DNA of 64,000 bases from Paracoccaceae bacterium. GTDB taxonomy: Bacteria; Pseudomonadota; Alphaproteobacteria; Rhodobacterales; Rhodobacteraceae. This document shows, piece by piece, positions 46,571 through 54,844 of this stretch. The translations under genes were made by a program, and so were the position numbers. How positions within the stretch are numbered: the first letter of the stretch is position 1; each line of letters begins with the position of its first letter. Location: the NCBI GenBank assembly GCA_030697175.1, contig JAUYQR010000024.1, positions 31,405 through 95,404 on the forward strand. Reading direction: 5' to 3'. A model generated the notes under the pieces. That model ran no database searches. It was given only the letters and a program-made list of their open reading frames with translations, and was not told where the DNA came from.

Positions 46571-48352
46571 TTATTTCGCGGCCACGGCGCGTTTGGCGCG
46601 CAGGGCTGATGTTGCTGCGATATCCACGTCCAGCGTGGTCGGGTCCTTGATGATGACGCCGTAATCCTCCCTTGCCCCCTGGATGGAAACGAGCCCGTTC
46701 TTCACATCCCAGACGACCTTCTCGACAGGCCGCTCCATTGGGTTGCCGTAGCCGCCGCCGCCGGGGTTCATGTTGGTGATGCGGTCACCTGGTTTGATGA
46801 CCTTGATGACGTTCTCGCGGATGGTCTCGGAATGGCTGCCCTCGACCAGTTCCAGACGGCCCACCTTGGTGTCGATCATCGTGCTGGAAGCCCCTGCCGC
46901 ACCGACGGCAGGAATGCGGCGGCCTTCGCCGAAGGTGATGAAGGTCATGTCGTCGTTCAGCGGCTCCACTTCCCAGGCCGTGCCCGAACCGCCGCGGTTC
47001 TTGCCTGCACCGCCCGAGTCGGTCATCAGCGAATAGCGGTGGATGATGATGGGATAGGAATACTCCAGCAGTTCGACATCACCACTGGTCAACGCGCCAA
47101 AGCAGCACTCCGGCCCGCAGGCATGCCAGCCGTCCTGGCTTGGCGTGGCCCCGGCGCCACTGATGATGGTTGCCAGCACCATCGTCACATATTCTTCATC
47201 GTGGCGCTTGTCCCAGCCGGCGATGTTCAACCCGTTGGCATGGCCCCAGGATGCCGAAACCTTGGATGGCACCGCCTTTTCAAAAGCCAGCCGGACCGCA
47301 TCGGTCAATGTCTCCATCGGCGTTGTGGTGCAGTTCATGTGTGGCGCGGGTTCTACCGCGTTGCACAGGGTGCCCTTCGGCCCCATGTTCACCGAGATGC
47401 AGCGATAGAGGCCCTCATTGTAGGGCGGCGGCAGTTGGGCGAACATCATCAGGCCAAGATAGACCCCGGAATAGCTGTTCCCCTCATAACTGTTGATGAA
47501 ATAAGGGATCTGCGGTGGGCTGGAGATTTCGATGTGGCAGGTATCGGCCTTGATCGTCACCTTGGCGGTGATGGTCAGATCGCCAAAGCCGTGGCCGGCA
47601 TCCTCGACGATCGCCGAGCCTTCATAGGTGCCGTCGGGAACCGTCGAAATAAGGCCGCGCATCTGCTTTTCGGCCATGTCCAGAAGCGTGTCGATGCAGG
47701 CATCAACGGTCGCTTCGCCGTATTTCTCCAGCATCGCGATCAGCGCGCGTTCGCCGACCTGGCAGGCACCGATCAGGGCATTGAAGTCGCCTTCCTGATC
47801 ACGGCGGGCGCGCATGTTGGTGAAGATGAAGTTCAGCACATCGCGGCGCGGGACGCCCCGGTCCCAAACCTTGACGGGCGGAATGCGCAGGCATTCGGCA
47901 TAGATTTCCTTGGCGTTGGGGTTGTAGCCCGCAGGCACCGGGCCGCCGATATCCGTGAGGTGGCCCTTGCAGACCGTCCAGTATTTCAGACGTCCCTTCC
48001 AGAACACCGGCTTGTAAAAGCAGGTGTCGATGGCATGGCTGCCACCCCAGGCCGGATCATTGTGGATCAGAAGATCGCCTTCGTGGATATCGCCCTCGAA
48101 GTATCCCGCCACCACCTTCATCGCCGGGATCAGGGACCCGAGGTGAATGGGAATGTCCTGCCCCTGCAGGATCATCTCGGGCGTGGCGTTGAACAGCGCG
48201 GTCGAATAGTCGTGCGCCAGGTTGAACACGCTGGAACGTGCGGTCTTCTCCAGCGACAGTGTCATCTCGCGCTGGGTTGTCTCAAGGATGCCGCGCACCA
48301 CCGACAGGGTGATGGGGTCGACCTCGATCTTCTTTGCGGTTTTCCTGGCCAC
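46571..48352 (-). CDS. HyuB-type hydantoinase/oxoprolinase subunit B
   Basis: A 593-residue HydantoinaseB-family protein. Diagnostic parts are IEVDPITLSVVRGILETTQREMTLSLEKTARSS, GDLLIHNDPAWGGSHAIDTCFYKPVF, YEGNSYSGVYLGLMMF, SGGAGKNRGGSGTAWEVEPL and the late PGDRITNMNPGGGGYGNP. Histidine and acidic residues in the HNDP region bind metal in characterised relatives. The GTG start at 48352 is chosen because GGAGGG lies seven bases before it; the longer frame upstream is not protein-like. First gene of the seven-gene operon, divergent from an AraC-type regulator. Confidence 0.87.
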   Translation of the reverse strand: MARKTAKKIEVDPITLSVVRGILETTQREMTLSLEKTARSSVFNLAHDYSTALFNATPEMILQGQDIPIHLGSLIPAMKVVAGYFEGDIHEGDLLIHNDPAWGGSHAIDTCFYKPVFWKGRLKYWTVCKGHLTDIGGPVPAGYNPNAKEIYAECLRIPPVKVWDRGVPRRDVLNFIFTNMRARRDQEGDFNALIGACQVGERALIAMLEKYGEATVDACIDTLLDMAEKQMRGLISTVPDGTYEGSAIVEDAGHGFGDLTITAKVTIKADTCHIEISSPPQIPYFINSYEGNSYSGVYLGLMMFAQLPPPYNEGLYRCISVNMGPKGTLCNAVEPAPHMNCTTTPMETLTDAVRLAFEKAVPSKVSASWGHANGLNIAGWDKRHDEEYVTMVLATIISGAGATPSQDGWHACGPECCFGALTSGDVELLEYSYPIIIHRYSLMTDSGGAGKNRGGSGTAWEVEPLNDDMTFITFGEGRRIPAVGAAGASSTMIDTKVGRLELVEGSHSETIRENVIKVIKPGDRITNMNPGGGGYGNPMERPVEKVVWDVKNGLVSIQGAREDYGVIIKDPTTLDVDIAATSALRAKRAVAAK

Positions 48353-48606
48353 TACGATGCCCTCCGGTAAGGGCCGCGCAAAAGGGTGCCGCTCGGGCAA
48401 GTCACCCGTCCGAATCGATGCTTTTCCCTGTCGCGCGGCGTCTGTTGCGCCTTTGTGTAAGGGACCGTAGCGGCGGTTCTGCCCGGCCGTCTTTGCAGTT
48501 GGTGCACAGGCTTTTGTCTTTCCGTGCATTCAGTGCCGTGGGCAAGCTCTGCCGCTTTACAGAAATGCCCCGCCGTGGCCTGATGAGCGAAACAGGGAGT
48601 GGCGCG
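48353..48606. promoter_or_regulatory. Divergent control region between hyuB and the AraC-type gene
   Basis: 254 bases containing both promoters. The AraC-type protein probably binds here. I see no strong direct-repeat operator pair or clear -35/-10 boxes, only short GC dyads, so nothing finer is claimed. Confidence 0.4.
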
Positions 48607-49551
48607 ATGAAGTCCACGATCAGCACGCGCGGGGTCGATGTGTCGGGGCGCAGCCGCCATTGGCACGAAACCATCGCCCGCACCTATTTCCCGCTGGATT
48701 TGACCTTCCAGCGCCCCGAGGCTTTTGACGGCGAGTTGTCCAGTTGGGATCTGGGCGGTGTATCGCTGTCGCGCCTGACCTCGGACCCGCTGGTCTACCG
48801 CCGCCTGCCCAAGCACTTCCGCGAGCCGGGACCAGAGGAGTTCCTGGTCACCCTGCCCGCCAAATCGGAACTGCGCTTTACCCAATGCGGCAAGGAAGTG
48901 CGGGCCAACCCAGGCGCCTTCTTCATCGAGCGCAGCCATGAACCCTATGAGTTCAGTCACGCAGATCCGGCCGATCTGTGGGTGATGAAGCTGTCCAAGG
49001 AAATGCTGGGTGGCCGCATCCGTGCGCCAGACCGTTTTTGCAGCCTGCAGTTTGATGCCACCAACGGTGCCAACGGGCTGTTTGTCGACATGGTCCACCT
49101 GATCCCAGCGCGCTATGACAGCATGACCGAGGAAACCCGCGGGGTCGTCGGCCGACAGTTGGTCGATTTGCTGGCGTTGGCGATCCAGTCGGACGAAAGG
49201 GTGCTGACCTCGGGCAATTCGACGGTGCGCAGCGCCCATCTGGCGCGGATCGAAAGCTTTGTGCGCCGCCATATCGACGACCCAGATCTGGGGCCGGAGG
49301 AGGTGGCGGGAGGGTGCGGCATCTCGCTGCGCTATCTGCACGAGCTGCTGCGCGACACCAACATGACGCTTGGCCAGTGGATCCGCGACACGCGGTTGCA
49401 GGCAGCAATGGAGGATATGAAGAACCCCGCCGACTGCCGCGCCATCGGCGAGATCGCTTATGCACGGGGGTTCACCGATCAGGCGCAGTTTTCCCGCGCC
49501 TTCCGCGCCCGGTTCGGGCTGACCCCGAAAGAGGCGCGCGGCAGGGCCTGA
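48607..49551 (+). CDS. AraC-family transcriptional regulator of the hydantoinase-type operon
   Basis: A 314-residue regulator. Residues about 20-185 form an AraC-binding-like sensor region (PEEFLVTLPAKSELRFTQCGKEV, GAFFIERSHEPYEFSH). Residues about 210-314 hold the two helix-turn-helices: VAGGCGISLRYLHELLRDTNMTL and [32 protein letters not shown]. Start ATG 48607 follows AGGGAG; ATG 48583 upstream has no good ribosome site. It is divergent from hyuB, so it most likely activates that operon when its substrate is present. Confidence 0.85.
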   Translation: MKSTISTRGVDVSGRSRHWHETIARTYFPLDLTFQRPEAFDGELSSWDLGGVSLSRLTSDPLVYRRLPKHFREPGPEEFLVTLPAKSELRFTQCGKEVRANPGAFFIERSHEPYEFSHADPADLWVMKLSKEMLGGRIRAPDRFCSLQFDATNGANGLFVDMVHLIPARYDSMTEETRGVVGRQLVDLLALAIQSDERVLTSGNSTVRSAHLARIESFVRRHIDDPDLGPEEVAGGCGISLRYLHELLRDTNMTLGQWIRDTRLQAAMEDMKNPADCRAIGEIAYARGFTDQAQFSRAFRARFGLTPKEARGRA

Positions 49552-49634
49552 GGGGCTGCTCATCGCCGCAGTTCCTGCGCTCTTCGCCGGGGTGCGAAGA
49601 GAAGCGAGACGCCCGCGATGAACGAACCCGCCCA

Positions 49635-50603
49635 TCACCGCCCCAGATGCGCCCGCAACCGCGCCAAAGCCGCTTTCCGGTCGGCCCGCGCTGCCAGCGC
49701 CTGATCCATCGACACTTCGACAAAGCGGGCCGGCGAATGTGGTTGCAACTGGCCGATCAGGTCCATGTCGGCGCTGATGACGCAGCCCAGCATCATGTAA
49801 CCGCCGCCCGACACCGCATCGCGGTGCAAAACGATGGGTTCCGTGCCGCCCGGCACCTGAATGGATCCGTAGGGATAGCAGGCATCGACAATGTTCGAGG
49901 GGTTCGATCCCGCACCGAAGGGCTGCTCGCGCGGCACAAAGTCCAGTGCGGTGCCGCCCTTGAAGCGGTAGCCGATGCGATCGGCCTCGGGCGCGACCTT
50001 CCAGGTGTCGGCAAAGAACTGCTTGCCCGCCGCTGCCGTGATGCGGTGCCAGTAAAGCCCCGGCAGCATCCGCAATTCGGCAGGGTTTCCGGGCATCCGG
50101 CGCAGATTGGCCGGGATCGCCCCCTTGCCACCCGCGCCCGCACCCAAGGGCAGGCTGTCGCCCGCCTTCAGGGCACGCCCCTCATGGCCGCCCAAAGCCC
50201 CCAGCGTATAGGTGGACCGTGAGCCAAGCTTGACCGGCACATCAATGCCGCCCGAAACCGCGATATACACCCGCGCCCCGGATTTGAGGTATCCAAAGCT
50301 CAGACGGTCGCCTGCCTTGACCGGAAAGGCCTCCCATGTGCTGCGCTCATCCCCGTTCAGCTTGGGCGGCAGATCGCCGCCGGTGACAGCCACGGTGGCA
50401 GGGACCGTGAACTCCAGCTCCGGCCCCAGAAACACCGCTTCCAGAACCGCGGCACCTTCGTCATTGCCGACCAGCATGTTTGCCGCACGCAAGGCAAAGC
50501 GGTCCATCCCGCCCGAGATCGGAATCCCGACGTGATAATACCCGGGGCGACCAAGGTCTTGCACCGTGGTGGACAGACCGGGAGAGATGACATTAACGGC
50601 CAT
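49635..50603 (-). CDS. pxpC: AHS2/KipA-type carboxyltransferase subunit (PxpC-like)
   Basis: A 322-residue AHS2-domain protein with TTVQDLGRPGYYHVGIPISGGMDRFALRAANMLVGN, LEFTVPATVAVTGGDL and YIAVSGGIDVPVKLGSRSTYTLGALGGHEGR. In E. coli PxpC is part of 5-oxoprolinase; in urea carboxylase the same domain forms half of the carboxyltransferase site. It is last in the operon and overlaps the pxpB-like gene by 11 bases. With a biotin carboxylase and carrier encoded next to it, a carboxyltransferase role is at least as likely as the E. coli role. Confidence 0.82.
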   Translation of the reverse strand: MAVNVISPGLSTTVQDLGRPGYYHVGIPISGGMDRFALRAANMLVGNDEGAAVLEAVFLGPELEFTVPATVAVTGGDLPPKLNGDERSTWEAFPVKAGDRLSFGYLKSGARVYIAVSGGIDVPVKLGSRSTYTLGALGGHEGRALKAGDSLPLGAGAGGKGAIPANLRRMPGNPAELRMLPGLYWHRITAAAGKQFFADTWKVAPEADRIGYRFKGGTALDFVPREQPFGAGSNPSNIVDACYPYGSIQVPGGTEPIVLHRDAVSGGGYMMLGCVISADMDLIGQLQPHSPARFVEVSMDQALAARADRKAALARLRAHLGR

Positions 50604-51468
50604 GCAAAGTCTCCATCAGCTTGGCATTTGTGCTGCCCATGTCTTTGTTGAACGCAGAAAGGCTGAAGGTTGCGGGGCGGATCACCGGCTCGTAGCGATT
50701 GGCATCCACCGCCTCGATCGCCGCGTCATATTCGTCGCGCGTCACTGACTTCCACTTGACGATGTCGCCTGGTTTGAAGAGGCACATCTCGTCTTGCAGA
50801 TAGCTGACCTTCTGGGTCGGGTCATATATCGGCATCGGCGTGACGCCGAACATCTGATAGCCGCCCGCGCCGCGCACCGAGTAGATGCAGGAAAAGCAGC
50901 CGCCGTGGCCGATGGTCAGTTTCGGCGTGTCGGTGCGCGGGCGCAGGTATTTCGGCACCTGCAATTGACGCTTGCGCTCGACCATCTGGTAAAGGAACGG
51001 CAGCCCCGCCACGAACCCTACCATCGACACGAACCACGGCTGGCTGGAATGCGCCTTGATGAAATCCTCGACCCCGCCAAGACCGTTCACTTCGGCGGCA
51101 TATTCCAGATCGGTGGCATTGGGGTTCTGGTGGCGTTCACGAAAACGCATCAGGGTCTCGTGCGTCCAGGGGTCCTGATAAAACACCGGAATTTCCATGA
51201 TCCGGGTTTGCAGCGTGGCGTCCGACTTCGACGCTGCCCCTTCCATGGACTGCAGTTCCTTCAACAGATCGCCGGGCTTGATGCGGTCCGGGTCGAACTT
51301 GACCTGAAAGCTGGCATTGGCCGGGCAAATCTCGGTGACGCCCGTGATGCCCGCCGCCTTGACGGCATTGGTCATCGACAGCGAGGTGAAAAAGGCCTCA
51401 AGCGACATCTCTTCGCTGACTTCCGCGAAGATGTGCTCGTCGCCCCCGAAGGAAAAGCGGATCGACAT
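50593..51468 (-). CDS. pxpB: AHS1/KipI-type carboxyltransferase subunit, divergent and enlarged (PxpB-like)
   Basis: A 291-residue AHS1-domain protein, longer than E. coli PxpB (about 218). The core is recognisable: RIMEIPVFYQ, FVSMVGFVAGLPFLYQM (usual GFxPGFPYL), YLRPRTDTPKLTIGHGG and GAGGYQMFGVTPMPIYDP (usual PGGWQLIGRTP). It has an insert of about 20 residues (WTHETLMRFRERHQNPNATD), an N-terminal part about 80 residues long, and the conserved N-Q-T-G segment reads CFSCIY. These changes suggest a substrate other than 5-oxoproline. GGAGG precedes ATG 51468. It sits between the biotin carboxylase and pxpC genes. Confidence 0.8.
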   Translation of the reverse strand: MSIRFSFGGDEHIFAEVSEEMSLEAFFTSLSMTNAVKAAGITGVTEICPANASFQVKFDPDRIKPGDLLKELQSMEGAASKSDATLQTRIMEIPVFYQDPWTHETLMRFRERHQNPNATDLEYAAEVNGLGGVEDFIKAHSSQPWFVSMVGFVAGLPFLYQMVERKRQLQVPKYLRPRTDTPKLTIGHGGCFSCIYSVRGAGGYQMFGVTPMPIYDPTQKVSYLQDEMCLFKPGDIVKWKSVTRDEYDAAIEAVDANRYEPVIRPATFSLSAFNKDMGSTNAKLMETLHGR

Positions 51469-51476
51469 GGTCCCTC

Positions 51477-52853
51477 CTATGGTTCCAGTTCCGGCACCAA
51501 CCGGGCCGCGTGGGTTTCAAGCCAGCCTTCCAGCCAGCGGGTATGAACAGCGTTGGCCTGAACGGCGAGGTCATCCGCCAAGGCCAGAAACAACGGTTTC
51601 GTCGTCCGCAAACCCTCGATCCGGGTTTCGGACAGGGCGCGGACAAGGCGGGTGATCGCCGCCTCTCGGGTTTCGGCGTGGACGACCAGCTTGGCCAGCA
51701 ACGAGTCGTAGAACGGCGGCACGGTGTAGCCGGCGTAGAGCATCGACTCGAACCGCACGCCGGGGCCACCGGGCACGCGCAGGGTGCTGACGGTGCCCGG
51801 AAAGGGGGCAAAATCACGGGACGGGTCTTCTGCGTTCAGGCGCACTTCGATGGCATGGCCGCGCACCACGATATCGGACTGGCGCAGGCGCAGGGGTTCG
51901 CCCCCGGCAATGCGCAACATCTCGGCCACCAGATCGATGCCGGTGATCATCTCGGTCACCGGATGTTCCACCTGAATGCGGGTATTCATCTCGATGAAGT
52001 AAAAGCGGTCGGCTTCGTCGTCATAAAGATATTCGATGGTGCCCGCGCCGGAATAGCCAACCGCACGGGTCAGCCGCACGGCGCTGGTGCACAATTCATC
52101 GCGGATGCGGTTCGACAGGGCGCGGCTGGGGGCCTCTTCCCAGACCTTCTGGCGGCGGCGCTGAAGGCTGCATTCACGCTCATAGCAATGCACGGCATCT
52201 CTGCCGTCACCCAGAACCTGCACCTCGATATGACGGGCCTTGGCGATGACCTTTTCCATGTAAAGCCCACCGTCGCCAAAGGCGGCCAGCGCCTCGGCCG
52301 CCGCTTGCGGAAAGGCAGCTTCGAACTCGGCAAGGTCATTGGCGATACGGATGCCCCGGCCCCCGCCACCCGCAGCGGCCTTGATCATCACGGGAAATCC
52401 GGTGTCGATCAGGATATGGCGCGCGGCGTCGATATCGGCGACCCGGCCCATCGACCCCGGCACCACCGGAACCCCGGCGGCATGGGCGGCAGAGCGGGCG
52501 GCAACCTTGTCGCCCATCGTGCGGATGGCGTCCCCTGACGGGCCGACAAACACCAGCCCCGTCGCCGCACAGGCATCGGCAAAATCGGCGTTCTCGGCCA
52601 GAAAGCCGTAACCGGGATGCACGGAATCGCAGCCGGTATCAGTGGCGGCTTTCAGGATGTTGGCGACATTCAGATAGCTTTTCTTCGCTGCAGGCGGTCC
52701 GATATGCACCGCCTCATCGGCAATCTGAACATGCAAGGACTCGCGGTCGGCATCCGAATAGACCGCCACGGTCGCAATCCCGAGGTCACGCGCTGCGCGG
52801 ATCACCCGCACCGCAATTTCCCCTCGATTGGCGACCAGAAGTTTCCGCAGCAT
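51477..52853 (-). CDS. Biotin carboxylase dedicated to the amide island
   Basis: A 458-residue biotin carboxylase (AccC-like), ATP-grasp fold. LRKLLVANRGEIAVRVIRAARDLGI begins it; GGGGRGIRIAND is the ATP loop; CSLQRRRQKVWEEAPS, FIEMNTRIQVEHPVTEMITGIDLV and the C-terminal GPGVRFESMLYAGYTVPPFYDSLLAKLV are diagnostic. It carboxylates the biotin on the small carrier protein encoded just before it. The start is taken as ATG 52853 in the TGATG junction; GTG 52856 is possible. A catabolic setting between pxp-type genes argues against it being the fatty-acid AccC. Confidence 0.9.
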   Translation of the reverse strand: MLRKLLVANRGEIAVRVIRAARDLGIATVAVYSDADRESLHVQIADEAVHIGPPAAKKSYLNVANILKAATDTGCDSVHPGYGFLAENADFADACAATGLVFVGPSGDAIRTMGDKVAARSAAHAAGVPVVPGSMGRVADIDAARHILIDTGFPVMIKAAAGGGGRGIRIANDLAEFEAAFPQAAAEALAAFGDGGLYMEKVIAKARHIEVQVLGDGRDAVHCYERECSLQRRRQKVWEEAPSRALSNRIRDELCTSAVRLTRAVGYSGAGTIEYLYDDEADRFYFIEMNTRIQVEHPVTEMITGIDLVAEMLRIAGGEPLRLRQSDIVVRGHAIEVRLNAEDPSRDFAPFPGTVSTLRVPGGPGVRFESMLYAGYTVPPFYDSLLAKLVVHAETREAAITRLVRALSETRIEGLRTTKPLFLALADDLAVQANAVHTRWLEGWLETHAARLVPELEP

Positions 52854-53086
52854 CACTCAACCTGCGCCAGAACCGCGCCTGCCATGACGGGTTCTTCGTT
52901 TTCGGTCTCAAAGCGGATGTTGCTGCCCGCCACCTCGGATTTCACCTCGTGGAAGGACTTCATCACCTCGATCAGCCCGATCACGTCGCCCAATGCCACG
53001 GCATCCCCGTCGGCCTTGAAGGGCGGCTTGTCGGGCGCGGACGAGCGGTAGAAGGTGCCGGGAAGCGGGGAATGGATAGGGGTCAT
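52853..53086 (-). CDS. Small biotin carboxyl carrier protein
   Basis: A 77-residue single biotinyl domain. The biotin lysine lies in IGLIEVMKSFHEVKSE (about residue 43); the residue after K is S instead of the common M, as seen in some catabolic carriers. It starts THPLPGTFYRSS-like (PIHSPLPGTFYRSSAPDKPPF) without the long linker of AccB, so it is a minimal carrier. It is coupled to the biotin carboxylase by TGATG and follows pxpA by nine bases. It should carry CO2 from the carboxylase to the PxpB/PxpC-like pair. Confidence 0.85.
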   Translation of the reverse strand: MTPIHSPLPGTFYRSSAPDKPPFKADGDAVALGDVIGLIEVMKSFHEVKSEVAGSNIRFETENEEPVMAGAVLAQVE

Positions 53087-53095
53087 GGGAACCTC

Positions 53096-53818
53096 TCAGG
53101 TATAGGGCTGAACCGCCGCTCGCACCGCGCGGGCGATGTCGATGGCGTTGGGGGTGTCAGAGTGAATGCAGATACTGTCGCAACGCACCGGAATGTCTGA
53201 ACCATCCGTGGCCGTGCCTTTGCCTTCGGTGATCGCCCGCACGCAGCGGGCAGCCATCAACGCCGGGTCTTTGGCATCATGCTCGCGCGTCACGATCAGG
53301 CTTCCGTCCGGACGATACTCCAGATCGGCGTAGAATTCCGCCACAAAACCATGGCCACGAGCCGGGTAGATCTTTTCGTGCAGCGTCCCGGTCATGCCCA
53401 GAAGCGGCACCTTGAACACATCGGCTGCGTCGCAGACCGCCTGGGCGATATCTTCCTGCCGCGCGGCCATGCCGTAAAGGCTGCCGTGGGGCTTGATGTG
53501 GTTCAACTCAACGCCTTCAGCCTTCAGGAACCCGCAAAGCGCACCGATCTGGTAGATCATGCAATTGGCCATTTCTTCGCGGCCCATCTTCATTTCGCGC
53601 CGCCCGAAGCCCTGCAGATCGGGCAGGCTGGGATGCGCCCCGATCTTCACCCCATGTGTTTTGGCCAGCCGCACCGTGGCGCGCATGTGGTCGAAATCGC
53701 TGGCATGAAAACCGCAAGCCACATTGGCGATGTGAATGAAGGGCATCAGCCCCGCGTCGTCCCCCATGCGCCAAAGCCCAAAGCTTTCGCCCATGTCACA
53801 GTTCACCGTGACAGGCAT
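53096..53818 (-). CDS. pxpA: LamB/YcsF-family protein (PxpA-like)
   Basis: A 240-residue LamB/YcsF protein. Conserved parts are VNCDMGESFGLWRMGDD, IANVACGFHASDFDHMRATV, VKIGAHPSLPDLQGFGRREM, HIKPHGSLYGMAA and ICIHSDTPNAIDIARAV. In E. coli PxpA completes 5-oxoprolinase with PxpBC. Small changes from the usual motif (HSDTP where HGDTP is common, CGFHASD where CGFHAGD is common) mark a divergent branch. ATG 53818 after GGGGGTG is chosen; a longer start at 53857 adds 13 residues. First gene of the five-gene operon, divergent from a LysR regulator. Confidence 0.85.
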   Translation of the reverse strand: MPVTVNCDMGESFGLWRMGDDAGLMPFIHIANVACGFHASDFDHMRATVRLAKTHGVKIGAHPSLPDLQGFGRREMKMGREEMANCMIYQIGALCGFLKAEGVELNHIKPHGSLYGMAARQEDIAQAVCDAADVFKVPLLGMTGTLHEKIYPARGHGFVAEFYADLEYRPDGSLIVTREHDAKDPALMAARCVRAITEGKGTATDGSDIPVRCDSICIHSDTPNAIDIARAVRAAVQPYT

Positions 53819-53927
53819 CGCACCCCCTGCAGTTTTCCGAATGTTCCTGAACTTCACCCAAGTCTGCCTTCATTGCAAATTCGAATTTCTGAGATACGAT
53901 ATCGACAGAATAGATATGAGGGTGCCC

Positions 53928-54830
53928 ATGTCGCTGACCATCAGACAGTTGCGCTATTTCATCGCAGCCGCCGAGACCGGTCAGGTTTCCCACGCGGCGA
54001 TGGAGCTGAACATCTCGCAATCTGCCGTGACGGCGGGCATTCAAAGCCTGGAGGCCGCTTTGGGCGCCCGGCTTCTGGCGCGGGGTGGACAAGGGGTATC
54101 AGTCACCCCGCAGGGCGCGCGGTTCCTGTCCCGGGCCAAGGCGATCATTGCCGCTGTCGAAGAGGCGACACGCAGCCCTCTGGGTGAAGAAAAGCTGGTG
54201 ACCGGCCGCTTGCGGCTGGGTCTGACCTACACGGTCGCGGGCTATTTCATGGCCCGTCACTATGCCGCCTTCCGCCGCATCTATCCCGGCATCACGCTGG
54301 AACTCTCAGAACAACCAAGGTCTGCCATCGAAAACGCCCTGGTGACCGGTGGGCTGGATCTGGCCGTCATGCTGACCTCGAACCTTGGCAATACGGGTGA
54401 ACTGGAATCCGAGACGCTGTTCCGCTCGCGGCGGCGGCTTTGGCTGCCATCGGATCATCGGCTGCTGACCGCCCCGGGGATAAGCCTGCGCGATGTCGCT
54501 GACGAGCCCTATGTCATGCTGACAGTGGACGAGGCCAGCCGCACGGCCGGGCGCTACTGGGACCATTATAGGCTGACACCCAAGGTGGTGTTTTCAACTT
54601 CGTCAGTAGAGGCGGTACGGTCGATGGTGGCCGCGGGCATGGGGGTGACGATCCTCAGCGACATGGTCTATCGACCCTGGTCACTTGAGGGCCAGCGGAT
54701 CGAACAGCGCCAGACCATTGAGGCTGTTCCTTCGATGGACGTTGGCCTGACTTGGCCGAACAATCGCCCGCTATCCGCGCCAGCTCAGGTCTTCCGCGCC
54801 TTTCTCTCGGCTGCCTTGGGATCAGCTTGA
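53928..54830 (+). CDS. LysR-family regulator of the pxp-type operon
   Basis: A 300-residue LysR-type regulator. The helix-turn-helix is SLTIRQLRYFIAAAETGQVSHAAMELNISQSAVTAGIQSLE, followed by a linker helix and a substrate-binding domain (GRLRLGLTYTVAGYFMARHYAAF, GGLDLAVML, VRSMVAAGMGVTILSD). Start ATG 53928 follows GAGGGTG; ATG 53916 is an alternative. It is divergent from the pxpA-like gene across about 110 bases, where it should bind; the AT-rich dyad ATTCGAAT near 53878-53885 is a possible contact. Likely an activator responding to the pathway substrate. Confidence 0.87.
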   Translation: MSLTIRQLRYFIAAAETGQVSHAAMELNISQSAVTAGIQSLEAALGARLLARGGQGVSVTPQGARFLSRAKAIIAAVEEATRSPLGEEKLVTGRLRLGLTYTVAGYFMARHYAAFRRIYPGITLELSEQPRSAIENALVTGGLDLAVMLTSNLGNTGELESETLFRSRRRLWLPSDHRLLTAPGISLRDVADEPYVMLTVDEASRTAGRYWDHYRLTPKVVFSTSSVEAVRSMVAAGMGVTILSDMVYRPWSLEGQRIEQRQTIEAVPSMDVGLTWPNNRPLSAPAQVFRAFLSAALGSA

Positions 54831-54844
54831 TAGACCTCAGAGCG

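Noticed and set aside
44671..46650. A 659-residue plus-strand open frame opposite hyuA
   Set aside because: It is exactly antisense to a gene with strong family motifs; long antisense frames are usual at this GC content and it has no domain or ribosome site.
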